A stretch of DNA of 64,000 nucleotides from Carnegiea gigantea (taxonomy: Eukaryota > Streptophyta > Magnoliopsida > Caryophyllales > Cactaceae): the NCBI GenBank assembly GCA_029747015.1, contig JAKOGI010000328.1, positions 1 through 64,000 of the forward strand. The letters run 5' to 3'. This document shows, piece after piece, positions 1 through 10,691 of the stretch (its first letter is position 1; each line of letters begins with the position of its first letter). A model generated the notes under the pieces. The model saw only the letters and a list, made by a program, of their open reading frames with translations. It was not told the DNA's origin and made no database searches. The position numbers were made by a program, and so were the translations under genes.

Positions 1-165
1 AAAAACTTCCCTAAATAATAAAATACAAGCTTTCATAAAAACTGCACAATTGAGTTGAGTAAGCTAGAGAAGGACCGAATCAATATTCAATGCATACCTT
101 TAAAAAAAAAAATCAATAATAATGGTACAGGAACGTAACAAGAAATCAAACACGAGGAAGAACTC

Positions 166-166
166 A

Positions 167-201
<35 letters not shown>
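166..201. repeat. AAAT tetranucleotide microsatellite
   Basis: About nine uninterrupted copies of a TAAA/AAAT unit. Ordinary simple repeat in intergenic DNA. Confidence 0.9.
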
Positions 202-584
202 CCAGTCATTGTGGCTGCTAATGTATCAAATAATCCAATAGAACAGGAGGAGGAAAAGTTTGGTAAACCAAGCGTTGAATTGAGATAATTACGCGGTGAG
301 CTCTGTATATTAATTGTTCCCCAAGCTAGCCAGGTACCTAAAATATGGCATATTGGCTTTTTTTTTGGGGGGGGTAAGAAAGGTAAGAAATATGGCATAT
401 TGGCATTGTTCCAAACGAGTTGTAACAAATTTAACTTCTCTTACATAGTAAACCTAGTCTTAACATATTTTCTTCTATAATACTCCATATATTTTAATGG
501 GGTATATAAGCTGCACGCATAGGTACCAATAAAGTCTCCTGTAAGGTGGATTCAGCGGATACATAGACAAGATTAGGCCACGTT

Positions 585-835
585 TGGCAAACAAATATTA
601 GTTGTCTGTATTAGCTGTTAGCAGCTAATTGTTTGAATTAGTTGGTTGTAGAAAAACTGTTTCGTAAAACTAACTATTTCTGATAAAATTATAAGAGAAA
701 AATTTAATTCTCTAAAAGATTCTTCCAAAAAGCTCATCAAATTAGCTTTTTCACATGAGCTTTTTGGACCCAAAAAGCTCTTCCAAAAAGTTATTCTATC
801 AAACATCTAAATTAGCTTTTTGACTATGTCAAACA
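585..835. mobile_element. Possible degenerate MITE
   Basis: The left part carries a CACGTTTGGCAAAC motif and a dense run of TTAGCTG/CAGCTAA words. The right part carries the related inverted motif GTCAAACAG. This composition is common in small plant hAT-like MITEs. No clean terminal inverted repeat or target-site duplication could be fixed, so the boundaries are approximate. Confidence 0.3.
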
Positions 836-2315
836 GTTAATTTCGATCCAAAAAACTCTCCCCTTCAGTCCAACAAAGATTGGAGGTATAAATATTCACA
901 AAGTAATCAGACTGACCAAACAAGATTGCCCTCCAAATGAGGAAACTGCGTTCATTATAGGAGTTGATTCTACGATACAAATGTCGTAACATCGATCCAC
1001 ACTTGAGTGTATAATGCAAATACTGCATAGCTTCAGGAAATTCTTTGATAAGCACTATGATTTCCTTGTGTTTTGCATATATAAGCCATTAAATCCAGCT
1101 TTTAGATAATGATAGGAGGTTCAGATGGTCATTAAGTAATCATTGGTATATTAAGTAGGAGTATTTCTCTCATTTGATGATCAATTAAATATAATAAAAT
1201 CCACAAAAAAAGGGGGTCAAATCATTAGACTAAACAACAGCTAGCTTTTCTTGCGAAAGAGAACACCAATATCGATCGAGACAGGGTAGGTAACTGCTTC
1301 GGAAAGGCAGTGAAGGAGACGTCCAAGTTTTTATTTATAATTGTCTTGACTTGTTTGACGGTCATATGTTCACATTCTCTTGACTTTAAGTTCCACCCAA
1401 TTTCTGGATTTATCTTCGGCACTAAGTGTCTTTGGTATGCTCGTATAAGCAACCTAATTGAGTATTCATAAAGTATGAATTATTTTTTTGAAGAAAAATA
1501 ATGCCAAGTTTTGTGGTTTAGGCTGCGTGTAAGACACGCCTACAAATGTTGGGCTAAGAGCAAGGAGGAAATTTGGGCTAAGAGAAAGGAGGAAATTGGG
1601 CTAGTATGCACTGTAAAGCCCAGAATACTGGGCTTAGGTTCCTATAGCCCACTCAGAAATGCATAAAGTTTGGGCCTCAATTTAACTTTTTTTTGACATT
1701 TGGGCCTCAATTTGTTAAAGTAGAGTTCCTTTTGTTTTAGAAATGTATAAAATTTTTCAATTACGAATTTACTATATTTATAGGATTTGAGCCTTAGACT
1801 TTACTTAAAAGAAACTAATGTGACAATGCCAAGTCATTTATACAAACCTATATTGATACAACTATTTTAACTTAACATTGATGGACTAGGATATATCATC
1901 TTTAATAACGCATCAATTGTTTGAATGAGAATATAAACTCCTACAAGTTTATCATGTTTAGCCGCAAAAAAAAATACAAAAGATTTTAAAAAAAATATGA
2001 CAAGAAATAGAAATAAATAAATTTCAATTGCAGTTATTACTTTCGACACGTAACAATGTAACGAGTCGTATGACAGCGTAAACGTTACACTGAAAATTGT
2101 AAAACCTAACTAGTATGATTGAGACAAGAGCGAAAGATATGACAATAGATACTATCTTTTTTTTTTCCCCTCAATTTGATGGAGAGATCGGGTTCACAAC
2201 TTTGCATATATATAAGACGTAAAAACTAACATTACACAAGCAGGGGAAAAAAAAGTAAACTAAAATGTAATCTACCAAAAGCCTATAAATTTAAATCATT
2301 AGAAGATGGAAAAAC

Positions 2316-2492
2316 TTATTTTTTGCAGCAAGGACATATTTTTGCTAAGCCAGATTCAATTTTGTCTTCAATTTCAAGAAGACGCGGGCCACAAGCACCC
2401 TTAAGAGCGTTGATCCAGCACAGAATAAGGCACACTAGAATGATCAGTCCCACTATGCTGCCTGCTATCACGTACTCTACTGCTCCTCCCAT
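2316..2492 (-). CDS. Small single-pass membrane protein, 58 aa
   Basis: Minus-strand frame from ATG at 2492 to TAA at 2316, encoding 58 residues. It opens MGGAVEYVIAGS, followed by one strongly hydrophobic segment (about residues 8-28, rich in I, V, L, C). A polar, charged stretch follows, and the C-terminus holds a CPCC cysteine cluster before two lysines. The cluster could bind metal or be lipidated; that is inference. A TATATATA box lies about 110 bases upstream, and the intervening leader is purine-rich, as in plant 5' UTRs. I do not recognise a named family. Support is the coherent membrane-protein composition plus promoter spacing; no second copy is present for comparison. Confidence 0.6.
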   Translation of the reverse strand: MGGAVEYVIAGSIVGLIILVCLILCWINALKGACGPRLLEIEDKIESGLAKICPCCKK

Positions 2493-2599
2493 TGTCTTTG
2501 TGCTGCTCCGATCTCTCTTTCTCTCTTGAAGGGTAACTAAGAGAGGCTTTCAATTAATTTGTAGCTAACCATGTCTTTTTTTGGGGACCTTCTACTATG

Positions 2600-2607
2600 T
2601 ATATATA
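2600..2607 (-). promoter_or_regulatory. TATA box for the 58-aa protein gene
   Basis: TATATATA on the minus strand, about 110 bases upstream of the ATG at 2492. The spacing allows a leader of some 75-80 bases. Confidence 0.5.
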
Positions 2608-2960
2608 GTTTCGAATTAAATGAGTTTAAACTTTAAATTAATGTAATATTGCTCATATAATATGGTTAGATTATGCTTTCCTTCCTGTTCATGCTGTAAA
2701 TCTTTCCAATTTTTAGATCTGAATTAATTTTTCCTTCTTTTGGGGTATAAATATTCTTTCTCATCAATGTATGGCATGTTTTAGATTTGAATTTTCCTTA
2801 TGTTGGTTTCATTTGGAATTATATAAGTACACTCAAGATTAATTATATCGAACTATCGTTATTTTAACTTGATTTCCAAAAATATTTTTAAAAAATAAAT
2901 AAACCAAGAAAACATCAATGTATGGCATGTTTTAAATCTGAACTGTCGTTAGTTTAACTT

Positions 2961-3189
2961 GGCTCTGTTCTTTTTGACTTATTTTTTGAGAAATAAGTTC
3001 AAATAAGTTCAGTTCAGCAAATAAGTTCAAAAGAAGTTCAACAAATAAGTTCATAAATTTATTCTTAATAAGTTCGGAACAAGTTCAGTAAATAAGTTCT
3101 GAATAAGTTTAACAAATAAATTCAGAATAAGTTCAAATAAACTTATTTCAAAACAACTTCAGACAAAATACGTCAAAAAGAACAGAGCC
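2961..3189. mobile_element. MITE with perfect 18-bp terminal inverted repeats
   Basis: The left end GGCTCTGTTCTTTTTGAC (2961-2978) is the exact reverse complement of the right end (3172-3189). The 229-bp interior is made of AAGTTCA/TGAACTT-like words that can fold back on themselves. There is no coding capacity. A target-site duplication is not obvious (flanks CTT and TTA), so I do not assign a superfamily. Confidence 0.75.
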
Positions 3190-5788
3190 TTACATGGATT
3201 ATGACCTCCGCACTAAGAAAAATGTCATTATATATAAATGAAATAAAGCATTAATAATCATTTGAAGAAATTAAAAAACAATGTTCAGCATTTGTGCCAA
3301 ACAAGAAAAATTAGTTAGAAATGATCACACAATTTAGTGATGTTTAAAAATAGTAAGTCCTATTCTCATTGGATCACCATCTCAACACTAGATTGGTTTG
3401 GGCTATGTGGAAGACAAGCCTACAAATCTTGCCCTGAGAATGAGGGGGGGGGGGGATCGATCATACTATTCCAAGGATAATCGACTATATGAAAAAACAA
3501 CAATGTGAGTAGAAAGATGAATATTCAGTGTGTGTAAAGTTTTTTTTTTTTTTTGTTAAGGAGAATTTTTTTTTTTTTTTTGATTTGAAAGTTTGGCTTG
3601 TTATTGTAAAATACATATTGTAAGTGTTGTATGATAAATTGTTAATTCTTAAATAATGTCTTGTTTTCCCCAAAAAAGGCAAATCGCATTAAATTATGGC
3701 AACTTTTTTTAAAAAAAAAAAGGCATACGATTTCTGTATCAAGTGGAATCCCATGATATTAACACACTGTTTGTCGAATTTGGTTATCAAATGTTCTGGA
3801 TGATATTGTATCCCGAGCATCGAACGATATGTACTGTTTCATTTGTGAGAATTGAATATAGCCCCTTCCTTTTATCCCCCAAAAAAAACACATTGTTTGT
3901 CTGAATGAGGGGAGCTGCAGTTGGTGATCTCCTAAAGAATTGTATTTAATAAAGATGAGTTTATTATGCAATTATTTATTGTCTAAAAAAAATTAACCCT
4001 TATCATGTAAGTCATCTTAGGATAATTTACTATGAAGTAGTCTTATGTGACAATTAGTGTTACGTTCAACAATTTTGTACTTTTTCATAGAAATAAATTA
4101 GTAGGTCATTTTCTGATCCTTTCTTTTTTCTAGGATATAATTTTATCATATATAACTTACATATAAGTCAATATTGATAGCCCAGACATATGACAATGCA
4201 ATAAATATCATCACCCACTAAGGGCCTGTTGGTTTCAATGTTCAGAATCCGCAGTTAGATGTAATAACAGTTATCAACAGTTAGAATAGCCGTTAGCTTT
4301 TACCAGTGTTTTAGTTAGCATTTACCAACAATTAGGATTGGCTGTCAGCGGTTAGTAACGTTTAGAAGCAGTCACTATTTAGTAAGCGTTTTCCAAACAC
4401 TAAAACAAATAGGTCTACATTAGAATCACTCATAGATAACACAAAAGAAAAAGAAATTAACCCCAAAAACAAAAAAGTAAGCTTGAAAAGAAAAAGTGAA
4501 AATAATATTGTGCACCATAAATTAGAAACTATTAAGCTTGAAAGATTTTCTTCCTTCCCTCCCCCCACAAAAACAATGTTCATTTAAGAATTTATGATAC
4601 TCACAGAAATACTGCTAATTTAAATAGGATTTTTTTTTCTTTTTTTTTGGTGGACTATCTTTGACATGGATAGGGTTGTAACGAAATCGAATTGGGCCTC
4701 ACCAAGTCCTTGGATTCAACTCGTGCGGGTTGCAGTCAAGCCTGGCTTGAGCCCGAGCCGAGCCCACTGAAAGTACACGAACGGAAGCCCAAGCTTATAA
4801 AGTTCGGTCGGTTTGGTTTGGCTTGGCTTGGTTTAACTCTGTCAATTTTTTTCCCCTTATGCGCTTGTATGGAAAGTATAAGTTTACGTTAATTAGAATC
4901 GGTTAAAATTTATTTCAATCCTTTTTTCTTGAATCTAATGTAAAAATCTAGAATATAGCTTGGATTGTAACCTTAAATGTGGAAACTTTTAAAAAAAAAA
5001 CAAACAAACAAACAAAAAAAGAATGTCGAGGCAATCGGAAAACTTGAAGTGTTCGCAACCGTTCAAATCTGTAGATCACAGTTGTATATCACAGTCTTTG
5101 AATTCTTACACACTCCTAATCAATTAGTCCACCTCCATTAATCATTTCAATAAGAAAATACTGTTACTAATCAAGCACCTCTTGCACGCTTATCTTTTTC
5201 CACCAAACTTTAGTGCGTTTAATTAATTAGGTAGTGTTCGGTTAGGAGAAAAATAATTTTCACGAAAAATGATTTCCCAATTTTTCGTTGTTTGGCACAA
5301 TTTAGTTATTACATATTAGTGTAAGTGAAATAATGTGTAATTTAGTTGATAAAGTTTTTTAAAATTAGTTTTATTAGAAATTTGAATTGTATTTCACTTA
5401 CAGCAACATGTAATATACCACTATTTGTATTACCATTTAATTATTAATTCATGCCGCTTTGATTGAAAAAAATAAAAATCATTCATGTCTTTAATTATTA
5501 ATTCAGATGAGGTAGGACGTCATTTTCAGGTCATTTTCTGTAAAATTTGCCAAGGACAAGTCACATATATAGTTATATGCACTAATTCATACAACACATA
5601 ATTTATCAGCCATTGAATTCAAGTGTCGTATGACTTTTGAGGATGAATACTCCAAAGAGTATATTATTTAGTTGCCGGAGAACCTCCTTTCTTCAATATT
5701 TGACCGCTACCTTAAATTAATAATCTATAAAATTGTTGGAAAATGACCTTTCACACCTTGTAAACATTTTGCCCAACCTACTCCTCTC
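3190..5788. other. Gene-free stretch with MITE-like remnants
   Basis: No convincing coding region. Contents include a G12 tract (3444-3455), poly-T blocks near 3540-3580, a possible PIF-like MITE at about 4221-4430 starting GGGCCTGTTGG, a hAT-like GC-richer fragment at about 4670-4830, and a possible MITE at about 5230-5560 with AAAATGATTTCC-type subterminal words. None has a clean target-site duplication. Confidence 0.45.
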
Positions 5789-5796
5789 TATATATA
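5789..5796 (+). promoter_or_regulatory. TATA box of the dirigent gene
   Basis: TATATATA about 90 bases upstream of the chosen ATG at 5887. This fits a short leader and argues against using the earlier in-frame ATG at 5809, which would lie only 12 bases from the TATA box. Confidence 0.65.
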
Positions 5797-5886
5797 GGCA
5801 CATATGAGATGTGCACTAAATCACACACTCGTAGCGAGCTAGCGAGGAAAACACCCAAACACATCCAAAACCAAAACTACCCCACA

Positions 5887-6495
5887 ATGACAAGGGTTGC
5901 CCAAAAAATCAAACCTTCCCAATTCCTACTCTCTCTCTCCCTCCTGAGTGTACTCTCTTTAGCCTCATTCCTTCCCCCAACACAAGCCTTCATGAAGACA
6001 CTCAAGACTGACGAGGCCCAACAAGTACTTGGGCTAGACTTCAACAAGCAAAAGCTGAGCCACTTTCGGGTCTATTGGCACGACATACTTAGCGGACCAA
6101 CCCCAACATCGGTCCGAGTGGTCAAACCCGTCTCACCTAAGTCCAAAACGGCCTTTGGGTTAATTGACATCATCGACAACCCATTGACCGAAGGGCCCGA
6201 TGTGGGTTCGAAGCTGGTGGGCCGGGCCCAAGGGTTCTATGCCTCGGCTTGCCAAACTGATGTCGGGCTACTGATGACCATGAATTTCGCGATAACGGAG
6301 GGGAAGTACAATGGAAGCACGTTTACCGTGTTAGGGAGGAATATGGTTTTTACTAAGGTGAGAGAAATGGCTGTGATTGGAGGAAGTGGCTTGTTTAGGT
6401 TCGCAAGGGGTTATGTTCAGGCCAAGACTCATTCTTTAAACAGTTCTAGTGGGGATGCCGTTGTTCGATATGATTGTTATGTTATGCATTATTGA
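5887..6495 (+). CDS. Dirigent family protein
   Basis: Intronless 202-codon gene (609 bp including the stop). Dirigent proteins are secreted beta-barrel trimers that steer the stereochemistry of phenoxy-radical coupling or related reactions in lignan and other phenolic pathways, in the apoplast. Residues 1 to about 34 form a signal peptide with a long L/S-rich core ending near PTQA. The mature part shows family blocks: [75 protein letters not shown] and the C-terminal [11 protein letters not shown] is a possible N-glycosylation site. The length is usual for the family once the signal peptide is counted. An upstream in-frame ATG at 5809 would add 26 polar residues ahead of the signal peptide and sits almost on the TATA box, so I prefer 5887. 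Subfamily and substrate cannot be told. Confidence 0.95.
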   Translation: MTRVAQKIKPSQFLLSLSLLSVLSLASFLPPTQAFMKTLKTDEAQQVLGLDFNKQKLSHFRVYWHDILSGPTPTSVRVVKPVSPKSKTAFGLIDIIDNPLTEGPDVGSKLVGRAQGFYASACQTDVGLLMTMNFAITEGKYNGSTFTVLGRNMVFTKVREMAVIGGSGLFRFARGYVQAKTHSLNSSSGDAVVRYDCYVMHY

Positions 6496-7145
6496 TTTCA
6501 ACTCCTACCATATATCGTGTGTCTTAATTTTAATATTTGTTCCTTTTCAATAGTAAAAGGACACCTAAGAGAGTGAACATAAAAAAGGGAGGACAAGGAA
6601 GGAGTGATGGCTTTTCATTTGAGTGATCATCATTCCCATGGTCCATGCACAACCACCCACATAAACATGGCTTCTAGATGAAGGCAAAGCATCCAAGAAA
6701 GCATAAACATTGATGTTGTGTCTTTCTTGATTAATTAAACAAAGAATATATATGTATAAATTTTTATTTTTATTATCTACTGTATTATAAAAATCTCTAA
6801 TATGATGTCACAAATCAAAAATCTCATCAGTATGTTTTCTTTTAACAAACATAACTACACATGTGAAGTGATTATGCAGTGATTTTGATGTTATACATTT
6901 TTCAGAGAATGTGAATTTTCTCAAGAATTTAGATGAATAAATAATCATTAATATTTCCTCTAATTGTAAGGGTCTTGATTGACTGATAAACATATTTAGG
7001 CTGTTCTACGAACAGAGGATATAACTTGTTTTGCGCGCAGCTTAACTTTCTATCAAGTTAGGAAAAAACATGGTTAAAAAGTTAAGGTTTGTACCAATAT
7101 TTTTTGTTGAAAGAGAGGAACAAGATTCATTAGTAATAGCACTTA

Positions 7146-7364
7146 GGCCATATTCTTTTCAGTTTATGGTAAGCACTTATCACAAGTATTGAGCACATTT
7201 TGGCTATATTCAACGCATTTCATTAGAATCAGTACAATTCAGCACTGTTAACTACTTATTGAAAATACCCAGTTATGTTTTTTTCAATGATTCAGCATGT
7301 TTCAGCAGCATGATTTAGTATATTTCAACAATAAGTATTTCTCACAAGTTAAAAAGAATATGCC
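7146..7364. mobile_element. Small inverted-repeat MITE
   Basis: The left end GGCCATATTCTTTTCAG and the reverse complement of the right end, GGGCATATTCTTTTTAAC, match at most positions. The interior repeats ACTTATTG and TTCAGCA words. It shares the TTCTTTT core of the ends seen at 2961-3189, so the two may be distant relatives. No clear target-site duplication. Confidence 0.55.
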
Positions 7365-7573
7365 CTCAATTAGAATTGACAAATACGTACTTTTTTCTCT
7401 AATTTAATTTGTAATGTGTCTTGGAGTATGAAAAGTAGTTGCGTCAAAATTGATCAGTCCAATATCTAAGAATCAACAATTTTAAAATATGACATTCAAG
7501 AAATCTATGCAAGTTATGAGTGAGACTAGTTGCTAGTGGATCCAACGTCAGGAGTAGGGGAGCATGCGTGGAC

Positions 7574-7624
7574 AAAAAAAAAATGGGGGGGGGGGGGGGG
7601 GGGATTTTTTTTTTAAAAAAAAAA
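7574..7624. repeat. Compound homopolymer with 19-base G run
   Basis: A10, one T, G19, one A, T10, then A10. The T10-A10 part is self-complementary. Such a run is prone to length error in sequencing and to instability in the genome. Confidence 0.9.
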
Positions 7625-9009
7625 GGTTCAAAGGCAGAAACTTATGTAACGTTCAATTGAATTATATATAAAAAAGGAGCTTTCAAATTGTGATGGAGTG
7701 GAGCCCAAAAGGGGTGGTCTTTTTCTTCTTTGGAAATATGGGTGAAAAGAAGCGGTTTGACTGTTGACAATGCTGCCTAACCAAGCAAGGAAGTATGGAT
7801 AGTTGGGTCAATATGGTACAAGCTCAAGTCATAAAAAATTAGGAGTTAATTAGGACCAGTAGAGCAACAAATGAAAAAGACGGTGCTCACAGTCAGCCAG
7901 CAAGGGATGAACGAGCTTTCAGTGAAAAACTAATGAGGATCAATGACGGAGTTAGGGTTTGAATTCTGGAATGTCGAATTATATTATACAGTAAAAAATA
8001 TTCGTCTAAATTATAATCTAATTATTTAATATATTTTTTTCGTATCTTTTTATGACACAGCATAGTCATAATATTGTACTGATCGAACCTACAAGAGATC
8101 CCAAATTCACCAAATTTCATCTTCAAGCTCTTAAGTTTGATTTTCAAATTTAGAAATTTATCAAAATTAACTCCCGTTTGACTATTTTTAAAATGAATTA
8201 GCATAATTGTTAGACACAAATTTCACCAGAATCACTAAATTAGACAAAATAGTTTGCAAAGAATTTTTTTGACAGGATAGTTTGCAAATAATTGATTATA
8301 AATTAAAAAAGGAATATTATTGCCCTTGATTTTGGCTCAGGAGATAAAGTCATTTACACTATTTTCTTTATGGATTGATGTCAACATAAAATAATTTTTT
8401 TTAATTTCCCCTTATTTTCACTTACATATCAAGTTAGAAGCAAACTTCAAATCTTCCATGTATAGAAGGGGAGGAATTAATTAAATATTACATACCAAAA
8501 TTAATGGTAAAAATATATATATCTTAATTAAAGAAAGAGCCACACAAAAATGCATTTACCCTGACTCAAACAAGCAACACACCCCTAGCATGAGCCAAAT
8601 CCAAACACCTTACACCAAGTGAGCACTACACATTTCTTATTATATTTGCAAACTAAAAATGTATATGCAATCACTTTTGTCTTAATTAAAAGAAACTAAG
8701 CAACTAAAATTGTACACAATCGAACACATAACATACACCACAAGAAGGCAATGTACGAGCACTTTTCACCACTTGCACCATGCACGCTTCTTACTTTATA
8801 TGCAAATGAAATGATATATACCTGTTTATTTTTTTCCTGAAATTTCAACATTTTAAATTTTTTCCCAAAAAGTTGGGATGTCAATTGGCATCACTTGCAC
8901 CCATGTAATTCCATCCATGATGAGGACCTAGAGATTAAATTATCATAATTTATAAGTATATGTTTCGCAGTGTCTAATTCACACAAGTAGCTTCAAAATT
9001 TTTTCACTT

Positions 9010-9215
9010 TTTTCGGATTGGTAAGCGAGTCCAACCCACTAGGCCTCTATCGCAGGAGTACCCAGTGGATCTGAACGGACCAGTGGGCAGAAAATGTCAA
9101 AACTTAGACCAAAGTCCAGGCCCACACACTCTCCCACACACAAATGCACCGCAAATGTGCCCCATGTTTGAACCCGGGTGGGGGGAGAACATGTGGAGGG
9201 CCATCTCTTCTTCAA
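9010..9215 (-). mobile_element. Probable SINE with 19-bp target-site duplication
   Basis: A 206-bp GC-richer insert lies between two identical copies of cttcaaaattttttcactt (8991-9009 and 9216-9234). On the minus strand the insert has GGGTTCAAACATGG, which resembles a tRNA-type B box, about 45 bases from its start. It ends in a short A-rich tail next to the duplication. A long exact duplication, pol III-like box and small size fit a SINE; no clear A box was identified, so the class is inferred. Confidence 0.55.
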
Positions 9216-9938
9216 CTTCAAAATTTTTTCACTTACAATTACGATTTTCTCCCTTTTTTGGATCAAAAGATGGAGGGGGGCTGTAGAAGATTCACATCAA
9301 TATATGAAAACATATTGTTCGATGACTGAGAAGTAATACTTTCCGGGACACATTCAACGCAAACAACTGAATCAAAGTAAAGCAGTTGTCAATGAGTAAC
9401 GTCATGGGCAACATTTTTTCCTGCCCTCCCCACAAATGACCACGAGAAGAAACATAAATTTGTACCAGAAATGTGATTATACATTTAGATATGACAAACA
9501 GATCATTTAGTTTAGATACAAATCAGGTTAAATTCAGATCAGGTCATATGTAGAATAAAATGACATTTCACTTCGGGTCAGATCATTTTCAGTTCAGGTT
9601 AACTTTTGGCCAGTAGATATTTTGTTCAATAAACTTGTCTTACAAAACGAAGTAACTTTGTATGATATTTTGAGTTAGGTTCAATCCAAATTAATTTGAA
9701 TTTGAAATCAACTTTAGAGTGACATTATTTCGTTGAGTCAAATATGAGTTCGATCATTCCGTTTAAATTTCGGATATCCTAGGTGATATGATTTCTATTC
9801 TCCACTAAAGAAAGAGCAACCACACCCTTCTTCACGCCAACCCAAAACGCTAAACCTTCTTCACCAAAACCTTCCATCATCCCCAACAATTGAAGATCAT
9901 AGATACAATCAGAAGATCCAACCATCATCGAAAAAGAA

Positions 9939-10412
9939 ATGGAAGATCTGATGTACCAATTCAACTGGCTATCACCCCAGTTAGCCTTCCAACACAACAA
10001 CAACTTCAACCCATCAGTCATAGAAGACGATCTCCTCAAACTCTTCGAGATCGAGGCCTACAGATCATGGGCAAACCTCGAATTAGCCTGCCAAATCGAA
10101 ACAGAGGAAACCCACAACGCCATGGATGAAGCAGAGCAAGAAATCAATTCAGCCATGGATGAAGCAGAGCAAGAAATGAACTCCGCCATGGATGAGTTTC
10201 AGAGGTTTGCAGAGGAGCTGGAGAGAGAAGCCATGGCTGAGTATCACAGCTTGGTGAGTACTGCTGAGGCTGCTTGGAAGATGGGCAAAGCCTTGGAAAA
10301 AGCTGCTACTATTGCTTCTAAAAAGTATATCGAAGCTGCCCTTAATTCTGCTACTACTTCTTTGAGATCTGCTTGGAAGGGTGTCTCTTCTCGCAAAGTT
10401 CATCCTCATTGA
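9939..10412 (+). CDS. Small acidic coiled-coil protein, 157 aa
   Basis: A single-exon frame of 157 codons, opening MEDLMYQFNWLSPQLAFQHN. The N-terminal third is rich in aromatic and acidic residues. Residues about 60-95 are an acidic, glutamate-rich helix built of an 11-residue repeat (AMDEAEQEINS, then AMDEAEQEMNS, then AMDEFQRF). The C-terminal part is an alanine-rich amphipathic helix ending in basic SRKVHPH. No signal peptide or membrane segment is seen. The layout faintly recalls small plant proteins annotated as MEE9-like (maternal effect embryo arrest 9), but I recall that family only vaguely and give no symbol. The coding look (conserved C-terminus, biased codons, no internal stops) makes a real gene likely; the function is unknown. 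Confidence 0.75.
   Translation: MEDLMYQFNWLSPQLAFQHNNNFNPSVIEDDLLKLFEIEAYRSWANLELACQIETEETHNAMDEAEQEINSAMDEAEQEMNSAMDEFQRFAEELEREAMAEYHSLVSTAEAAWKMGKALEKAATIASKKYIEAALNSATTSLRSAWKGVSSRKVHPH
10119..10190 (+). repeat. 33-bp in-frame tandem repeat inside the coiled-coil gene
   Basis: Two near-identical 33-base units (10119-10151 and 10152-10184) and the start of a third at 10185. Each encodes 11 residues, so expansion keeps the frame and lengthens the acidic helix. Confidence 0.85.
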
Positions 10413-10691
10413 TCGTTGTAGGAGTTTGATTCATGTGTAATTTGTCGATCTAGTTCGTTTAATTACAGGTTGCAGTAATGTAATGTGGTGATAATCAAGC
10501 AATGTCAAGAATAAATTCAGGCAGCTTGCAATTAAACGCGGTGTATGAAAGGATGATTTTTTTTTTTTTTTTTTAGGAGCCTTGAATCCTACATTTCACT
10601 TCAGTCAAACTAATGTCAACCTAATAAAGATTGGAGCTTTCTCCTTACAAATTTTATCCATTTATAAAAATAAAATTTGTGACTTTGCTTA

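Larger units (their letters stand above)
1..2315. other. Gene-free AT-rich stretch
   Basis: No open frame here looks like a gene: the candidates are short, low-complexity and unlike any family I know. Visible content is an AAAT microsatellite (166-201), a T9-G8 compound homopolymer (358-374), a region at about 585-835 with MITE-like terminal motifs, and an imperfect tandem duplication of about 26 bases near 1553-1605. Confidence 0.6.
6496..9938. other. Gene-free stretch
   Basis: No coding region was supported. It contains the MITE at 7146-7364, the A10-T-G19-A-T10-A10 homopolymer block at 7574-7624 and a probable SINE at 9010-9215. The rest is AT-rich sequence without recognisable structure. 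Confidence 0.5.

Noticed and set aside
5809..5886. Upstream in-frame start for the dirigent gene
   Set aside because: It would place a polar 26-residue stretch before the signal peptide and lies only 12 bases from the TATA box.
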